A stretch of 64,000 bases of DNA from Lampris incognitus (GCF_029633865.1 NC_079214.1:28527333-28591332); one strand, 5' to 3'; positions 42,510-53,230 are shown, numbered from the stretch's first letter. Notes: generated by a model not told the origin, from the sequence alone. Made by a program: numbers and translations.

Positions 42510-43625
42510 ATGACGACCCCAGCCAGCACAGACGGCACACCCACAGCCAATCCGGTGCAAGCAGCCCTAGTAAAACAAATTCAGATTACCAACGCCCATT
42601 CCCAGCAATTACAAGAGGCTTCGGTTGCTGTGCAGGGTCTCCAGTCTCAAGTTCAACCCCTGCAAGCTTCTGTGGAAGCTTTAGCTGTCCAGCAGGCGGC
42701 GATGGCGAGTCAGCAGGCAGAGATCATGCAACAACTGCAGACCATTTCAGCAGCTCTTGCCAACCAGCAGCTGAACCAGCCTGTACCGCCAGCAAGTGCG
42801 CCCCCTGTGGCCGCCGCTCCAGTAGATCCTCCGGTTCCTGTTTATTTACCCCGTGGAACCATCATTACCAGTCCACGCCCATTTGACGGTAACTTTGAAA
42901 CTTGCTCTACCTTCATTATGCAGTGTGAGCTTGTTTTCACACACCAGCCCACCGTGTTCTCCAGTGATGCTGTTAAGATCGCTTACGTGACCAACCTGCT
43001 CAGTGGTCGAGCAGCGCAGTGGGCTACGTCTTCTTGGTCCATGGGGGCCAGCTACTGTAACTCTTATAGAGACTTTGTCGCAGAGCTACGTAAGGTTTTC
43101 CACCATCCGGTAAGCGGTCGGGATTCTGACTCACGACTGAATAACATCCAGCAGGGCGGCGCCAGCGTCACAGATTACTCCGTCGACTTCCGCCTGGCTG
43201 CCGCTGAGAGCGGATGGAATGACCAGGCCCTGCGTGCCACTTTTCGTAGAGGATTGAGCGAGGCGGTGAAGGATCAACTTGCTACCCGAGAAGAACCCTC
43301 ATCTCTGGATGACCTCATTGCTCTCGCTATCCGCATTGATGGACGTATCCGGGAGAGAAAGCGTGAGAAGGCCTTGCGTGGAACTTCCTTCAATCCCAGA
43401 ACTACCTCTGCGTCAGACCGAACCGCTGTTCCCGTTTCCCCGGCCAATCCCTCCTCTGACTCTTTCGCGACAACGTCACCTGGGGATGTAGAAGAGCGGA
43501 TGGAGGTAGGACGTGCTAGACTTACTCCTGCTGAACGGGAGAGCCGATTCAAGGCAGGTCTTTGCCTGTACTGTGGTCTTAAGGGGCACCGACTCCGCGA
43601 CTGTCCCTCACGGCCAAAAGATTAG
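42510..43625 (+). CDS. gag: Gypsy gag polyprotein, intact frame
   Basis: 371 residues. A Gln-rich coiled-coil-like N-terminus, a retrotransposon capsid region (RPFDGNFETCSTFIMQCELV, GRAAQWATSSW, FRRGLSEAVKDQLATRE) and a zinc knuckle CLYCGLKGHRLRDC (C-x2-C-x4-H-x4-C) at about residues 353-366. It ends at TAG just after the knuckle, and pol continues in a different frame. Gag would package element RNA. The frame has no damage. Confidence 0.9.
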   Translation: MTTPASTDGTPTANPVQAALVKQIQITNAHSQQLQEASVAVQGLQSQVQPLQASVEALAVQQAAMASQQAEIMQQLQTISAALANQQLNQPVPPASAPPVAAAPVDPPVPVYLPRGTIITSPRPFDGNFETCSTFIMQCELVFTHQPTVFSSDAVKIAYVTNLLSGRAAQWATSSWSMGASYCNSYRDFVAELRKVFHHPVSGRDSDSRLNNIQQGGASVTDYSVDFRLAAAESGWNDQALRATFRRGLSEAVKDQLATREEPSSLDDLIALAIRIDGRIRERKREKALRGTSFNPRTTSASDRTAVPVSPANPSSDSFATTSPGDVEERMEVGRARLTPAERESRFKAGLCLYCGLKGHRLRDCPSRPKD

Positions 43626-43639
43626 GCTTACCAGGACCA

Positions 43640-46600
43640 AGGGAGATCCTAGTAAGCCGCCTTTCCTTCTCCCGTGGGTCCGAATCTCGCGGCCATCTTG
43701 TTCCTATTGCTTTAGTCTGGGCGGGCCAGAGACTTTCCCTTGGAGCCCTGATTGATTCCGGAGCAGATGATAGTTTTATGGACCTTGACTTTGCCTCGCA
43801 GGCAGACATTCCCCTTGAGTCTCTTGGGACCCCCATTGATGCGTTTGCCTTGGATGACCGGAGATTAGCCTGTATCACACAGCGGACCGTCCCCGTTACT
43901 CTCACCGTTGCAGGTAACCACACAGAGACAATGCAATTTTACATCATACGTTCCCCGCTTAATCCAGTTATCTTGGGACGCCCCTGGCTCAGACACCATG
44001 AACCCCACATCTCTTGATCCACAGGCACAGTCCTTGGATGGGGCTCTACTTGCCATGCCCAATGCCTTCGTGCAGCTCCTAGTGCTACGCCTTTGAGCTC
44101 GCCTACTCCCCTGCCTCCTGATCTCTCCTCCGTGCCCCCTGTGTATCATGACCTTGGTGAGGTATTTAGCAAGACCCGTGCTAAGTCACTCCTGCCTCAC
44201 CGCCCGTATGATTGCGCCATTGATCTCCGTCCTGGGGCTACTCTTCCCAGTAGCCGCCTCTACAACTTGTCACTCCCTGAGAAGGCGGCCATGGATGAGT
44301 ACATCACCGAGTCCCTTGCTGCAGGTCTCATCAAGCCCTCGTCTTCCTCTGTTGCTGCAGGGTTCTTTTTTGTGAAGAAGAAGGACGGGGGACTTCGACC
44401 TTGTATTGACTACCGGCAACTGAACGCAATCACCATTAAGAACAAGTACCCGCTTCCACTTATGAGTTCGACTTTTGAGCCTCTCTCACAGGCGACCATC
44501 TTCACCAAGCTAGACCTGAGGAGCGCTTACCACCTCGTGCGAATCAGGGAAGGCGATGAGTGGAAGACCGCCTTCAAAACACCCCGAGGCCACTATGAGT
44601 ACTTGGTGATGCCGTTCGGACTCACAAACGCACCAGCAGTGTTTCAGGCGTTTATGAACGACGTACTCCGTGACATGTTGGATGTGTTTGTCGTAGTTTA
44701 CCTGGACGACATCCTCATTTTCTCCCAGTCTCTTGAGGAACACGTCCAGCATGTTCGCAGGGTACTGGAGCGCCTCCTCCAGAACCAACTCTACGTCAAG
44801 GCGGAGAAGTGCCTGTTTCACTCCCCCTCTGTGGATTACTTGGGATTCATCGTAGAGAAGGGACGGACCAGAGCAGATCCCCGCAAGGTCCAGACAGTGG
44901 TGGACTGGCCGGAACCTACCAACCGTAAGGAGCTGCAGAGTTTTCTAGGGTTCGCAAATTTCTACCGGAGATTCATTCGCAACTACAGCCAGCTGGCAGA
45001 ACCGCTTACTGCGTTGACCTCCCCAGCCAAACCCTTCATCTGGTCTCCTGCTGCCAGCTCTGCTTTCCAAGTCCTCAAGACAAGGTTCACCTCGGCCCCA
45101 GTGCTGCTCCATCCTGACCCCAAGAGACAATTCGTGGTAGAGGTTGATGCCTCGGATTCAGGCGTAGGGGGGGTGCTCTCCCAGCGGTCGGCTGAGGACC
45201 AGAAACTCCATCCTTGCGCCTTTTTCTCCCGCCGATTTCTGCCGGCCGAGCAGAATTATGACGTTGGAAACCGGGAGTTACTGGCTGTAGTGGCTGCTCT
45301 GGAGGAATGGCGCCACTGGCTCGAGGGCGCTGAGCACCCGTTTCTCATCTGGACGGACCACAAGAACTTGACTCACCTGAGGGCAGCCAAACGTCTCAAC
45401 AGTCGTCAGGCTCGGTGGGCTGGCTTCCTTAGTCGTTTCAACTATGTTCTGACTTACCGTCCTGGGACACGCAACGTAAAGGCTGACATCCTGTCTCGGC
45501 TACACCCGAAGGAAGGCGCGTTTGAAGAGCCTGAACCCATCCTCCCTGCGGCTAGAGTGGTCGGTGTGGTCACTTTTGGTCTTGAGTCGGCTGTTCGCAC
45601 TGCCCAACGTGCTCAACCCGCTCCGAGTAACGTGCCACCCCGTCGCCTCTTCGTCCCAGATGCTGTTCGGTCTCGAGTTCTTCAGTGGGGTCATAGCAGT
45701 CGTTTCTCCTGTCACCCAGGAGTTAGTCGTACCCAGTCGTTCATCGCTCGGCGCTTCTGGTGGCCAACTATGCGGGAGGATGTCAAGAGCTTTGTAGCGG
45801 CCTGCACTGTTTGCGCCCGCAGCAAGGCCTCTCACCAGGCGCCATCTGGTCTGTTGCAGCCACTCCCTATTCCTAGCCGCCCCTGATCTCACGTGGCTTT
45901 GGATTTCGTTTCCGGACTACCACCTTCTCGGGGAAACACTGGTTCTCACCGTCATAGACCGTTTCAGCAAGGGCGTCCATCTGATAGCCCTTCCCAAACT
46001 TCCTTCGGCTGCTGAGACCGCGGACCTCTTGATGCAACATGTCTTCCGGCTTCATGGCCTGCCATCAGATGTAGTCTCCGATAGAGGTCCTCAGTTCACC
46101 TCACAAGTGTGGCGTGCATTTTGTAAAGGCATCGGAGCCACAGTAAGTCTGTCTTCGGGCTACCACCCCCAAACAAATGGTCAGACCGAGAGGGCAAACC
46201 AGAGCATGGAGACAGCGTTGCGTTGTGTATGTAACAGCAAGCCCTCCACCTGGAGTGACTACCTACCGTGGGTAGAGTACGCCACCAATTCCCTGGTCAG
46301 CTCTGCATCTGGACTTTCTCCATTCGAGGCATCCCTGGGGTATCAACCTCCCCTGTTCGACCCACAGCAGGATGAAGTGGCCGTTCCCTCCGTACAGCTC
46401 CACTTGCGACGCTGTCAGCGTGTCTGGAGGACCATCCGGACAGCACTGCTCAAGGCTAGGGAGCGCGCTCGCAGAGGGGCTGACCGGCGACGTACCCCTG
46501 CGCCGGAGTACAAGAAGGGACAGAGGGTCTGGCTGTCCACGAAGGACGTTCCCCTCCAGACAACCGACAAGAAACTCTCGCCCCGCTTCATTGGTCCTTT

Positions 46601-46974
46601 TGAAGTCCAGAAAGTCCTGAGCCCGGCAGCTGTTCGGCTGAAGCTGCCTTCCTCCATGCACATTCATCCTGTCTTCCACGTCTCTCGAGTTAAGCCCGTC
46701 TCCAGCAGTCCTCTTATGCCCCCGGTTCCTGAGCCTCCGCCTCCGGAATTTGTAGATGGTCATCCTCAATGGAAGGTCCGCCGGCTGCTTAAAGTTCGGC
46801 GCTGCGGCCGCGGGTTCCAGTATCTCGCGGACTGGGCAGGTTATGGACCTGAGGAGCGCAGTTGGATTTCGCGGAAGCTCATTATGGATCCCTCTCTCCT
46901 CGCCGACTTCTACCGTGCCCACCCGGGGGCGCCAGGTCAGTCGCCAGGTGGCTCCCGTAGAGGGGGGGGGGTAC
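43640..46974 (+). pseudogene. pol: Gypsy pol (protease, RT, RNase H, integrase, chromodomain), broken
   Basis: Domains in order: protease (GALIDSGADDSFMD near 43750); reverse transcriptase ([46 protein letters not shown] with the LDD box); RNase H ([28 protein letters not shown]); integrase zinc region ([26 protein letters not shown]) and core ([16 protein letters not shown]); C-terminal chromodomain ([34 protein letters not shown]). Damage: stop at 44015-44017 between protease and RT, stop at 45884-45886 before the integrase core, and a frame change near 45935. The last frame runs on into the 3' LTR. Confidence 0.93.
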
Positions 46975-47587
46975 TGTTACGTCTCGCCGCTCCACACCCG
47001 CTCTGCAGTGTAACCTTGGCCAAGGCTCAACGTCTCCCCGCTCCACACCCGCTCTGCAGTGTAAGCGTACCCGGAGCTCTGCCAACTCCACCTGATGCCT
47101 GTTTCCTCGTTACCCCTCCACTCACCTGTTGGCAATCACCTCCCTATATCTGGCTGTGTCACTCTCAGCTTGTTGCCAGTTCGTGCCGTTCCCTGGGAGA
47201 GTACTTGTGCTTGTCCTGCTCATCGAAGTTTGTTTACTTACCTGGATCTTCCCTGGAGATTTCTCTGTTGGACCTTCCTCGTTGCTCCCCTTCCCCTGTG
47301 CGCTGCTTTCCGTTTACGAAGAGGATTTCTTCACTCCAGCGTTGCTGTGATTTTCCGTTCTCCTTTGGTATCCTCCTGTTTACCCCCCCCCTCCTGCCTG
47401 GATTAAGGGCCGACTCCACTGTTCCCGGATTAAAGGGCGACTCCACGGTTCCCGGCTTAAAGGTGGACTTCGCGTTTCCTGGTGAGAGTGGACTTCCTGA
47501 GTTTTCTCTTCAATAAATTAGCCTGTTGGTCCCGCTATATTGTGCCTTCTGTGTTTGTGCTCTTGGGGTCGGGTGCAAACCCTAACA
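46975..47587 (+). repeat. 3' LTR of the Gypsy chromovirus
   Basis: Nearly identical to 41881-42496. Preceded by a G-rich polypurine tract (GTAGAGGGGGGGGGG type, ending at 46971). Confidence 0.95.
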
Positions 47588-47639
47588 GGAGGTCTGCGAC
47601 ACCACCTATCTCCCGCTTACAATGCCGTCCTTTCATCTC

Positions 47640-48121
47640 TACCCAGGAGACTCAAGAAGCCTCCAAGAAAGCAGTCGGTCACTAACGGCTCCAACGACTC
47701 TCGTGACCACTGAATAATGAAGTCAAAACTAACACCCCCAACGACCGTCGCTGCTAAACAAATGCAAATCAATAGCTCCGTTGGCGACGGGCGCGGCTGG
47801 ACGTCGGGGCATAGGAGAGCCACGCATACCAATAGCTCCGATAACGACGGGCGCGGCCAAACATCGGTACACAAAAGATCCACTCATATCTATGGCTCTG
47901 TTAGCGACGGGCGTTGGTAAACATCTGAACACAAAGAGCCATGGACATCTATAGCTCTGACAATGACTCCAAAGAGGATAAATTCTGAGTCTCATCACCA
48001 GCCAGTCAGACTAGCTTGGTCTAGTCAGAAAGGCACGAACTGAGGAAGCCTCTTGGATGAGAGGCGAAACGTCTTCACGGATATATACCAAGTCCAGTTG
48101 CACTTGATTCAACTCCTTTGG
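47640..48121 (+). repeat. right inverted arm of the Penelope-like element
   Basis: Starts inside the coding end (CTACCCAGGAGACTCAAGAA), continues through three ~60-bp units built on 'gcgacgggcgcgg', and ends with the hammerhead-like core and 'ccaagtccagttgcacttga'. Confidence 0.85.
48040..48073 (+). ncRNA. hammerhead-like ribozyme core, right arm
   Basis: Same motif as 40789-40822 on the plus strand: CTGAGGA at 48040-48046, stem GCCTC/GAGGC, GAAAC at 48066-48070, GTC at 48071-48073. It lies downstream of the coding end, where the transcript 3' end would be. Confidence 0.5.
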
Positions 48122-48293
48122 ACTATATAAGTTTCATTTATTATTTATTATTATTATTATTATTATGCAACATGATTTATTTTCTGGTTCCACATTTATT
48201 TTTTCAGCCTTACGAAAATATTCGCCACAGTTAGGGGGGCCAGAGGGGGGTCCAGGCTTAATATTACGGGGCACTGCCCCTTGCTCCCCCCCC

Positions 48294-48510
48294 TTAGAAC
48301 CGGCACTGTTTGAAGTACACCAAGTCTCTCTCAATGTGGAAGGGATGTTTGTTTTCCAAGTGCCTCTTCAGCTTGCTTGGCACCATGTTAGCATTAGCTA
48401 ACTTCTCCCGACAGATGACGCCCTCGTGTTTCGAGCTGTTGACATCCCCGGTCCATCTGAAGCCATAACACAGGTAGCTTTCGCGATACTGTCTACCAGT
48501 GGTGGCTGGC
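48294..48510 (-). pseudogene. hAT BED-finger fragment (ZBED5-like)
   Basis: The minus strand reads YRESYLCYGFRWTGDVNSSK, then REKLANANMVPSKLKRHLEN and KHP, the N-terminal zinc-finger part of a ZBED5/FAM200-type hAT transposase. The middle Cys region is altered (VICREK). Its upstream coding part is separated by the small hAT at 48497-49114. A remnant. Confidence 0.75.
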
Positions 48511-49114
48511 CAGTAGAGGGCGCTGGGGCGCCGCCCCTTCAAACATCAAGAGATGAAAATCTACTTAAACATGTCAAATATAATTTAGTTCTATAATGCA
48601 AATAATTATGAAATTAAAGTGTTTTTCAATCTGTGAGCGCCTGTCAGCAACCATTAAATATTGGTTCCAACTGGTATTTGGTTGATTTCTGTCTGGATAC
48701 ATATACTTCCTGGGTGACGGGCGCCGGCCAAACTATACCTTATAAGCCCTCAAACTTTTGGCGAGCAGGTGACCTGAGGCTGCTGTCTGATTGGTTTCTT
48801 CAGATTTTCCATGGGGCGCAGTTCTGTGCGGCCCAGACACTCCCACTTTTATCGGCAGCGAATTTGTATTGTTTTAATATTTCTTGATTGAATGTGATTG
48901 GACAATTCTCGTGGCTGTCAGTCATGTTCACACCCACCACGACCCCGCGTCTCGACTGTCAATCATCCACCGTCTACGAACCATGATAAAATCTATAGAC
49001 TACATTGTCCTTCTAACTCTGTGACTGTGGGGACATTAAAGCAGCTGTCAGGTTGTGCAGCGCCAAGGTAAATTGCGCCCCCCCCAATTTTTTTTTTAGC
49101 ACCAGCCGCCACTG
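48497..49114. mobile_element. non-autonomous hAT element
   Basis: 618 bp. Ends CAGTGGTGGCTGGC and, inverted at the right, CAGTGGCGGCTGGT. A perfect 8-bp target duplication ctgtctac lies at 48489-48496 and 49115-49122. No coding region. It is inserted into the older ZBED5-like hAT remnant. Confidence 0.92.
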
Positions 49115-49299
49115 CTGTCTACTGACAGTTTCTCCCCCCCCCCTTTTCTGTAGGTGGTGCGTCGTCTGCACTGGTAGTTAGTGGTGGGTCTCTGTATTGT
49201 GAAATGAGTGTGTGCAAAATACTGACAGAAAATTAAACATTCATTAATAACTTTTTAGCTGTATATTGCAATAGTAATGTATGGTTTCACAAAATCCCA

Positions 49300-49740
49300 C
49301 CGCACACCTGGACTTGCCTCAAGGCATACCATTCCTCCGCCAGCTTGCCTTTTTCCCAAAGTGCATCCTAGCGCCATCTCTTCCCCAGGTAAATGATACA
49401 CACACCCAGCCGTCTACATGATGTAAAAGAAATCGTGATTTATCAGACCAGGCCACCTTCTTCCGTTGCTCCATGGTCCAGTTCTGCCTACTATAGTTGC
49501 TTTCAAAGGTGGACAGATGTCATTATGAACACTCTGACCGGTCTGCAGCTACGCTGCCCCATACGCTGCAAGCTACGATGCACTGTGTGTTCTGAAACCT
49601 GTCTATCATAGCCAGCGTTAACTTTTTCAACAATTTGAGCTACAGAAGCTCTTCTGTGGGGTCAGACCAGATGGGCTAGTCTTCGTCACTTCAACTATCA
49701 GTGGTTTTAATGTTTTGGCTGATCGATATGCCATAATTGT
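49300..49740. repeat. unclassified dispersed repeat
   Basis: 'tttatcagaccaggccacct', 'ccatggtccagttctg' and 'actctgaccggtctgcagct' are familiar to me from a repeat common in fish genomes, but I cannot name its class with certainty. No intact frame. Confidence 0.4.
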
Positions 49741-50062
49741 TCTGTTTTTAATCTTGATCAATATAATTTATTTTACTGGTTTAATAATTTTATCGTTAGA
49801 TTTACAACTAGAATTATACTTATCTTATATCTGAATCTTCTAGTATGTCTTGTATACTTTCATTCACTCTGTATGCCTCTTAATCCAATTCAGGGTCACC
49901 AGGCACTGAGCGGAAAGGGAGATATTCTGGACAGCTCACCAGCCCATCAAATTGCTACGAGTAATTCAGTCTCCCCTTCATCAAATACTAATGTCTTTGG
50001 ATGTGGGAAGAAATCAAAGCACCCTAAAACACAGAAGAAATCCACGTTAACATGAGGAGGAG

Positions 50063-50264
50063 TGTAACAATAGGAGCTATTGTTAGGAACCGTTTGTTTA
50101 GTTCCTTGTTTACACAGGGGTCGTTTATGTTGTTGCACCTGGAATAACGGACCGAGCATGATGCATAACCTTACGTGCCGAAGTTATTATTAAAGTTCAT
50201 AGCCCAGTGGGGTTGAAACGAGTTGTAAAGTCTCATTAGTAGAAGGAAACAACACACTTTAACA
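50063..50264 (+). repeat. 5' LTR of the short Gypsy element
   Basis: Starts TGTAACAATAGGAGC and ends CACTTTAACA, followed immediately by TGGTGGCAGCGGCGGAC, the expected position of a tRNA primer-binding site. Confidence 0.95.
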
Positions 50265-50289
50265 TGGTGGCAGCGGCGGACGACTTGGT

Positions 50290-51054
50290 TTGAAGTTTCG
50301 TGCGGAAAAGTTTCTAGGAGCGGGAGAGCGGTTAGTGTTCCTAAGCAACGTTCAGTATATGTTAGCATTAGCTGCTAGCGTGAGACTGCCGTGTGACATG
50401 GATGGGCTAAAACCACCGCAAACGTTATGTCTGGACTCAAGCAACCTTTCGAAGACACGGAAGGCCTGGAGGGACGAGTTTGCTCTGTATGTGGATTTAG
50501 CCATGGCTGACGCCGATGACAAACAGAGGGTGAGGTGTCCCCACCTCTCAGACCAGTGCATAGTGTTGAGAGATTTGACACACAACAACAGGGAGTGGAA
50601 CTGGACAGCACAGCACGAGGAGGCTTTCCTCAAATTGAAAGAGACTATAGCAAAGGTCCCAGTACTGAAATATTACAACCCAGATGAGGAACTCACAGTG
50701 CTGTGTGACGCTTCAGACACAGGCTTAGGTGCAGCGCTCATGCAGATGGGTAAGCCAATAGCATTAGCAAGCAGAGCACTCACTCAAACAGAGCGTGGGT
50801 ATGCACAAATAGAAAAGGAGTTCTTAGCAATGGTTTTTAGCATGGAAAGATTTCACCAGTACACATACGGCCGAAAAGTGACGGTGGAAAGTGATCACAA
50901 GCCGTTGGAAACAATAGTGAGAAAACCTCTACTAAGTGCACCCAAAAGGCTGCAGGGGATGATGCTGCGCATACAAAAGTATGATCTAGATGTAGTATAT
51001 GTGCCAGGTCGAGACATGCTGCTAGCAGACACTGAGCAGAGCTTATCTTCCTGA
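50290..51054 (+). pseudogene. gag-RNase H fusion frame of the deleted Gypsy
   Basis: One open frame of 254 residues. The N-terminal part resembles a gag start (MDGLKPPQTLCLDSSNLSKT, WRDEFALYVDLAMADADDKQ). From about 50530 it changes to the RT/RNase H junction: WNWTAQHEEAFLKLKETIAK, then RNase H LCDASDTGLGAALMQMGKPI, IEKEFLAMVF, ESDHKPLETIV. The fusion is the product of an internal deletion that happens to keep frame. It stops at 51054 within what should be continuous pol. Confidence 0.85.
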
Positions 51055-52422
51055 GAGTGCACCGGATGCAGAACTAGAGACTGTCAACATGGCACAACAC
51101 TTACCTATCGCAGCAGACAGGCTACATGATATACGATCTGCCACAAAAGAGGATGAAACACTGCAGCTTCTCATCAAAATGATGCAGCAAGGATGGCCTG
51201 ACGATAAGTCAAAAACACCAAGAGGAGTTAAGCCACCAAGATGGAATAGTGTTCAGGAGTGAGCGCGCTGTCATCCCTGATGCATTGAGGAAAGACATCA
51301 CTTGCCGCCTACATGCATCACATCTGGGTGTGGAAGGATGCCTACGGAGGGCTAGGGAGTGTGTCTATTGGCAGGGCATGAACGACCAAATAAGATCATA
51401 TATAGCAAAGTGTGACATCTGCAGATCAATGGACATTAAGCAACAAAAAGAAACACTAATGTCACATGATGTGCCAAGCAGGCCGTGGGCAAAGGTGGGC
51501 ACGGATCTGTTCATGTTTGAAAACAAAGACTACCTCATAATTGTTGATTTTTTTCTCAAATTTTTGGGAAATAGATTACCTGGCAGATACCAAGTCAACC
51601 ACATTGATACAGAAGCTGAAAGCTCATTTTGCCCGCCAAGGTATCCCAGATATTGTAATCTCGGACAATGGCCCACAGTATTCGTCACAAGAATTCCAGA
51701 AGTTCAGTCGACTGTGGGGATTTCAACATAAAACCTCATCACCAGGTTACCCGCAAAGCAACGGCAAAGCTGAGTCAGCCGTTAAGACTGCAAAAAGACT
51801 CTTGCTCAAAGCCAAGGCTGCTGGACAGGATCCTTATCTCGCCCTTCTGGACCACCGCAACACACCATCACAGGGTACTGATACCACACCAGCACAGCGG
51901 CTGCTCAGTCGCCGTACCAAAACACTACTGCCAACCAAGGCAAGCCTGTTACAGCCGAAAGTTGTGCAGGTGAAACAGGATTTACAAAATAACCAACAAC
52001 GGCAGAGGGCATACTACGACAGGTCGGCTAAAGACTTGGACACGCTTGCCCCAGGTGAATGTGTGAGAGTTCAGCCTCTGGCACCCCACACTGGCTGGAG
52101 AGTGGGCAAGGTGCTGAGGCCGGTCGATAGGAGATCCTATGAGGTCCAGCTGCACACAGGTGGTGTCATCAGGAGAAATCGCAGACACCTCAGGCATGCA
52201 CCAGGGGCAATCTTCACTGACACTATGGACATGGAGATCAGCAGCCCCAGTCAGCCAGAGAGTGTTGAACCCGGACATTCAGAGAGTGTTCCTTCTCGCA
52301 GTGTCTTAGCAGGAAACAAAACCAAGGACACTGGTGACAGGGCCAACCCTGTTACCACCAGATCAGGCCGCTCTGTTGTGCAGCCGCAGCGATACAAAGA
52401 CTTTGTGACCTCACACAGATGA
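51055..52422 (+). pseudogene. pol: Gypsy integrase region of the deleted element
   Basis: Integrase zinc region (HASHLGVEGCLRRARECVYW, CDICRSMD), core (KVGTDLFMFENKDYLIIVD, then VISDNGPQYSSQEFQKF and GYPQSNGKAESAVK) and C-terminal part (RQRAYYDRSAKDLDTLAPG, YEVQLHTGGVIRRNRRHLRH). It ends FVTSHR and stop at 52422. A stop or shift lies at 51055-51260 and a frame change near 51555. The last open frame (51541-52422) runs through most of the catalytic core. Confidence 0.88.
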
Positions 52423-52812
52423 ATGGATCTGTAGCACTAATGGACTTTGGGGGGGGGGCATGAATGAAAAAAAAAAGGGAAAAAAAGTGAATCACAAATG
52501 TTGTGTACATGTGTTCTTGTTCACCTGGTTATCTGCAAGTTGAGGTATTCATTTAAACATTGGTTAAGTTAAACTGTGAAGAAAAGCCATAGCACTTTGA
52601 TACACAGTCGTTGATAATGATCATTTTCATTAGTAGCTATAAGTAACTGATAAATATATGTCATTGTTAATATGAAAAACATTTTGAATGTTGATATTCG
52701 TACACTGTTAGTAGCAAAGAGTTTTGTTTGTATTTTATTGTTTACAGCAATAGACAATTAAAAAATGTATTAAAGGTTCTAAAAAAAGAAGAAACTCTGA
52801 AAAGAGAAAGGA

Positions 52813-53013
52813 TGTAACAATAGGAACTATTGTTAGGAACCATTGTTTAGTTCCTTGTTTACACAGGGGTCGTTTATGTTGTTGCACCTGGAATAACGGA
52901 CCGAGCATGATGCATAACCTTACGTGCCGAAGTTATTATTAAAGTTCATAGCCCAGTGGGGTTGAAACGAGTTGTAAAGTCTCATTAGTAGAAGGAAACA
53001 ACACACTTTAACA
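52813..53013 (+). repeat. 3' LTR of the short Gypsy element
   Basis: Near-identical to 50063-50264, preceded by the purine-rich tract AAAAGAGAAAGGA. Confidence 0.95.
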
Positions 53014-53230
53014 AGGAGAACATGCAAAGTCCACAGAGAAGGGCCGGGGTCAAACCCTGGAACCCTGTGCTGTGAGGCAACCGTGCTACCGGGATTTCAG
53101 TGACTAGTTTTAGGGTCACCATGCTTTTTTTCCCCAAATTTGATTTTATTTCTACCCTCCACCTTGTTTTCAATTTTAGCTTGACCTGTTGTTGAAACAA
53201 TTGTTTTTCCCCGCAGGGGTCCCCTAAATT

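Larger units (their letters stand above)
41881..47587 (+). mobile_element. Ty3/Gypsy chromovirus, full length, recent
   Basis: 5707 bp with 616- and 613-bp LTRs that differ by about three substitutions plus a poly-C length change. Flanks ggaag (41876-41880) and ggagg (47588-47592) are a 5-bp target duplication with one mismatch. Internal order is gag with a CCHC knuckle, protease, reverse transcriptase, RNase H, integrase and C-terminal chromodomain. Two in-frame stops and one frameshift disable pol. It lies within the coding end of the Penelope-like element. Confidence 0.95.
41204..47713 (+). pseudogene. Penelope-like protein C-terminus with GIY-YIG endonuclease, split by Gypsy
   Basis: First part (41204-41875): RRIFNKHRIPVYFKPSNTL, RVPHTQKSNLVYAVQC and DLYIGETKQPLHKRMAQHRR (GIY-YIG region), HILDREDR, a premature stop at 41812, then FERGVKEAIYVKLEKPSLNR. 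The second part resumes directly after the Gypsy at 47588: GGLRHHLSPAYNAVLSSLPR through SNDSRDH and stop at 47713. The joined order is typical of vertebrate Penelope-like elements, where the GIY-YIG nuclease nicks the target for reverse transcription. The N-terminal reverse transcriptase is missing. Confidence 0.85.
40738..48121 (+). mobile_element. Penelope-like element with long inverted arms, split by Gypsy
   Basis: The outer ~465-bp arms (40738-41205 and 47640-48121) are inverted copies of one another. Between them is the C-terminal part of a Penelope-like protein with a GIY-YIG endonuclease, interrupted by a Ty3/Gypsy element at 41881-47587. The reverse transcriptase domain is absent, so this is a truncated copy. 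Each arm has a hammerhead-like core and three tandem ~60-bp units. Without the Gypsy insertion it is about 1.7 kb. Confidence 0.85.
50063..53013 (+). mobile_element. short Ty3/Gypsy element with internal deletion
   Basis: 2951 bp. LTRs of 202 and 201 bp (TGTAACAATAGG...CTTTAACA) differ at only a few positions. Perfect 5-bp target duplication aggag at 50058-50062 and 53014-53018. Inside, gag is cut off after about 60 codons and joins directly to the end of the reverse transcriptase region. Most of gag, protease and most of RT are therefore gone, while RNase H and integrase remain. Confidence 0.95.
49880..53095 (-). repeat. SINE/dispersed repeat split by the short Gypsy
   Basis: The flanks of the element at 50063-53013 belong together: 'ggatgtgggaagaaatcaaa' on the left and 'gagaacatgcaaagtccaca', 'aaccctggaaccctgtgctg' and 'gtgctacc' on the right. 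In reverse these correspond to the widespread SINE type at 55617-55930 and 63322-63711. Confidence 0.6.

Noticed and set aside
42510-47000. infectious retrovirus
   Set aside because: Domain order, zinc knuckle and chromodomain fit a Ty3/Gypsy chromovirus; there is no envelope gene and pol is broken.
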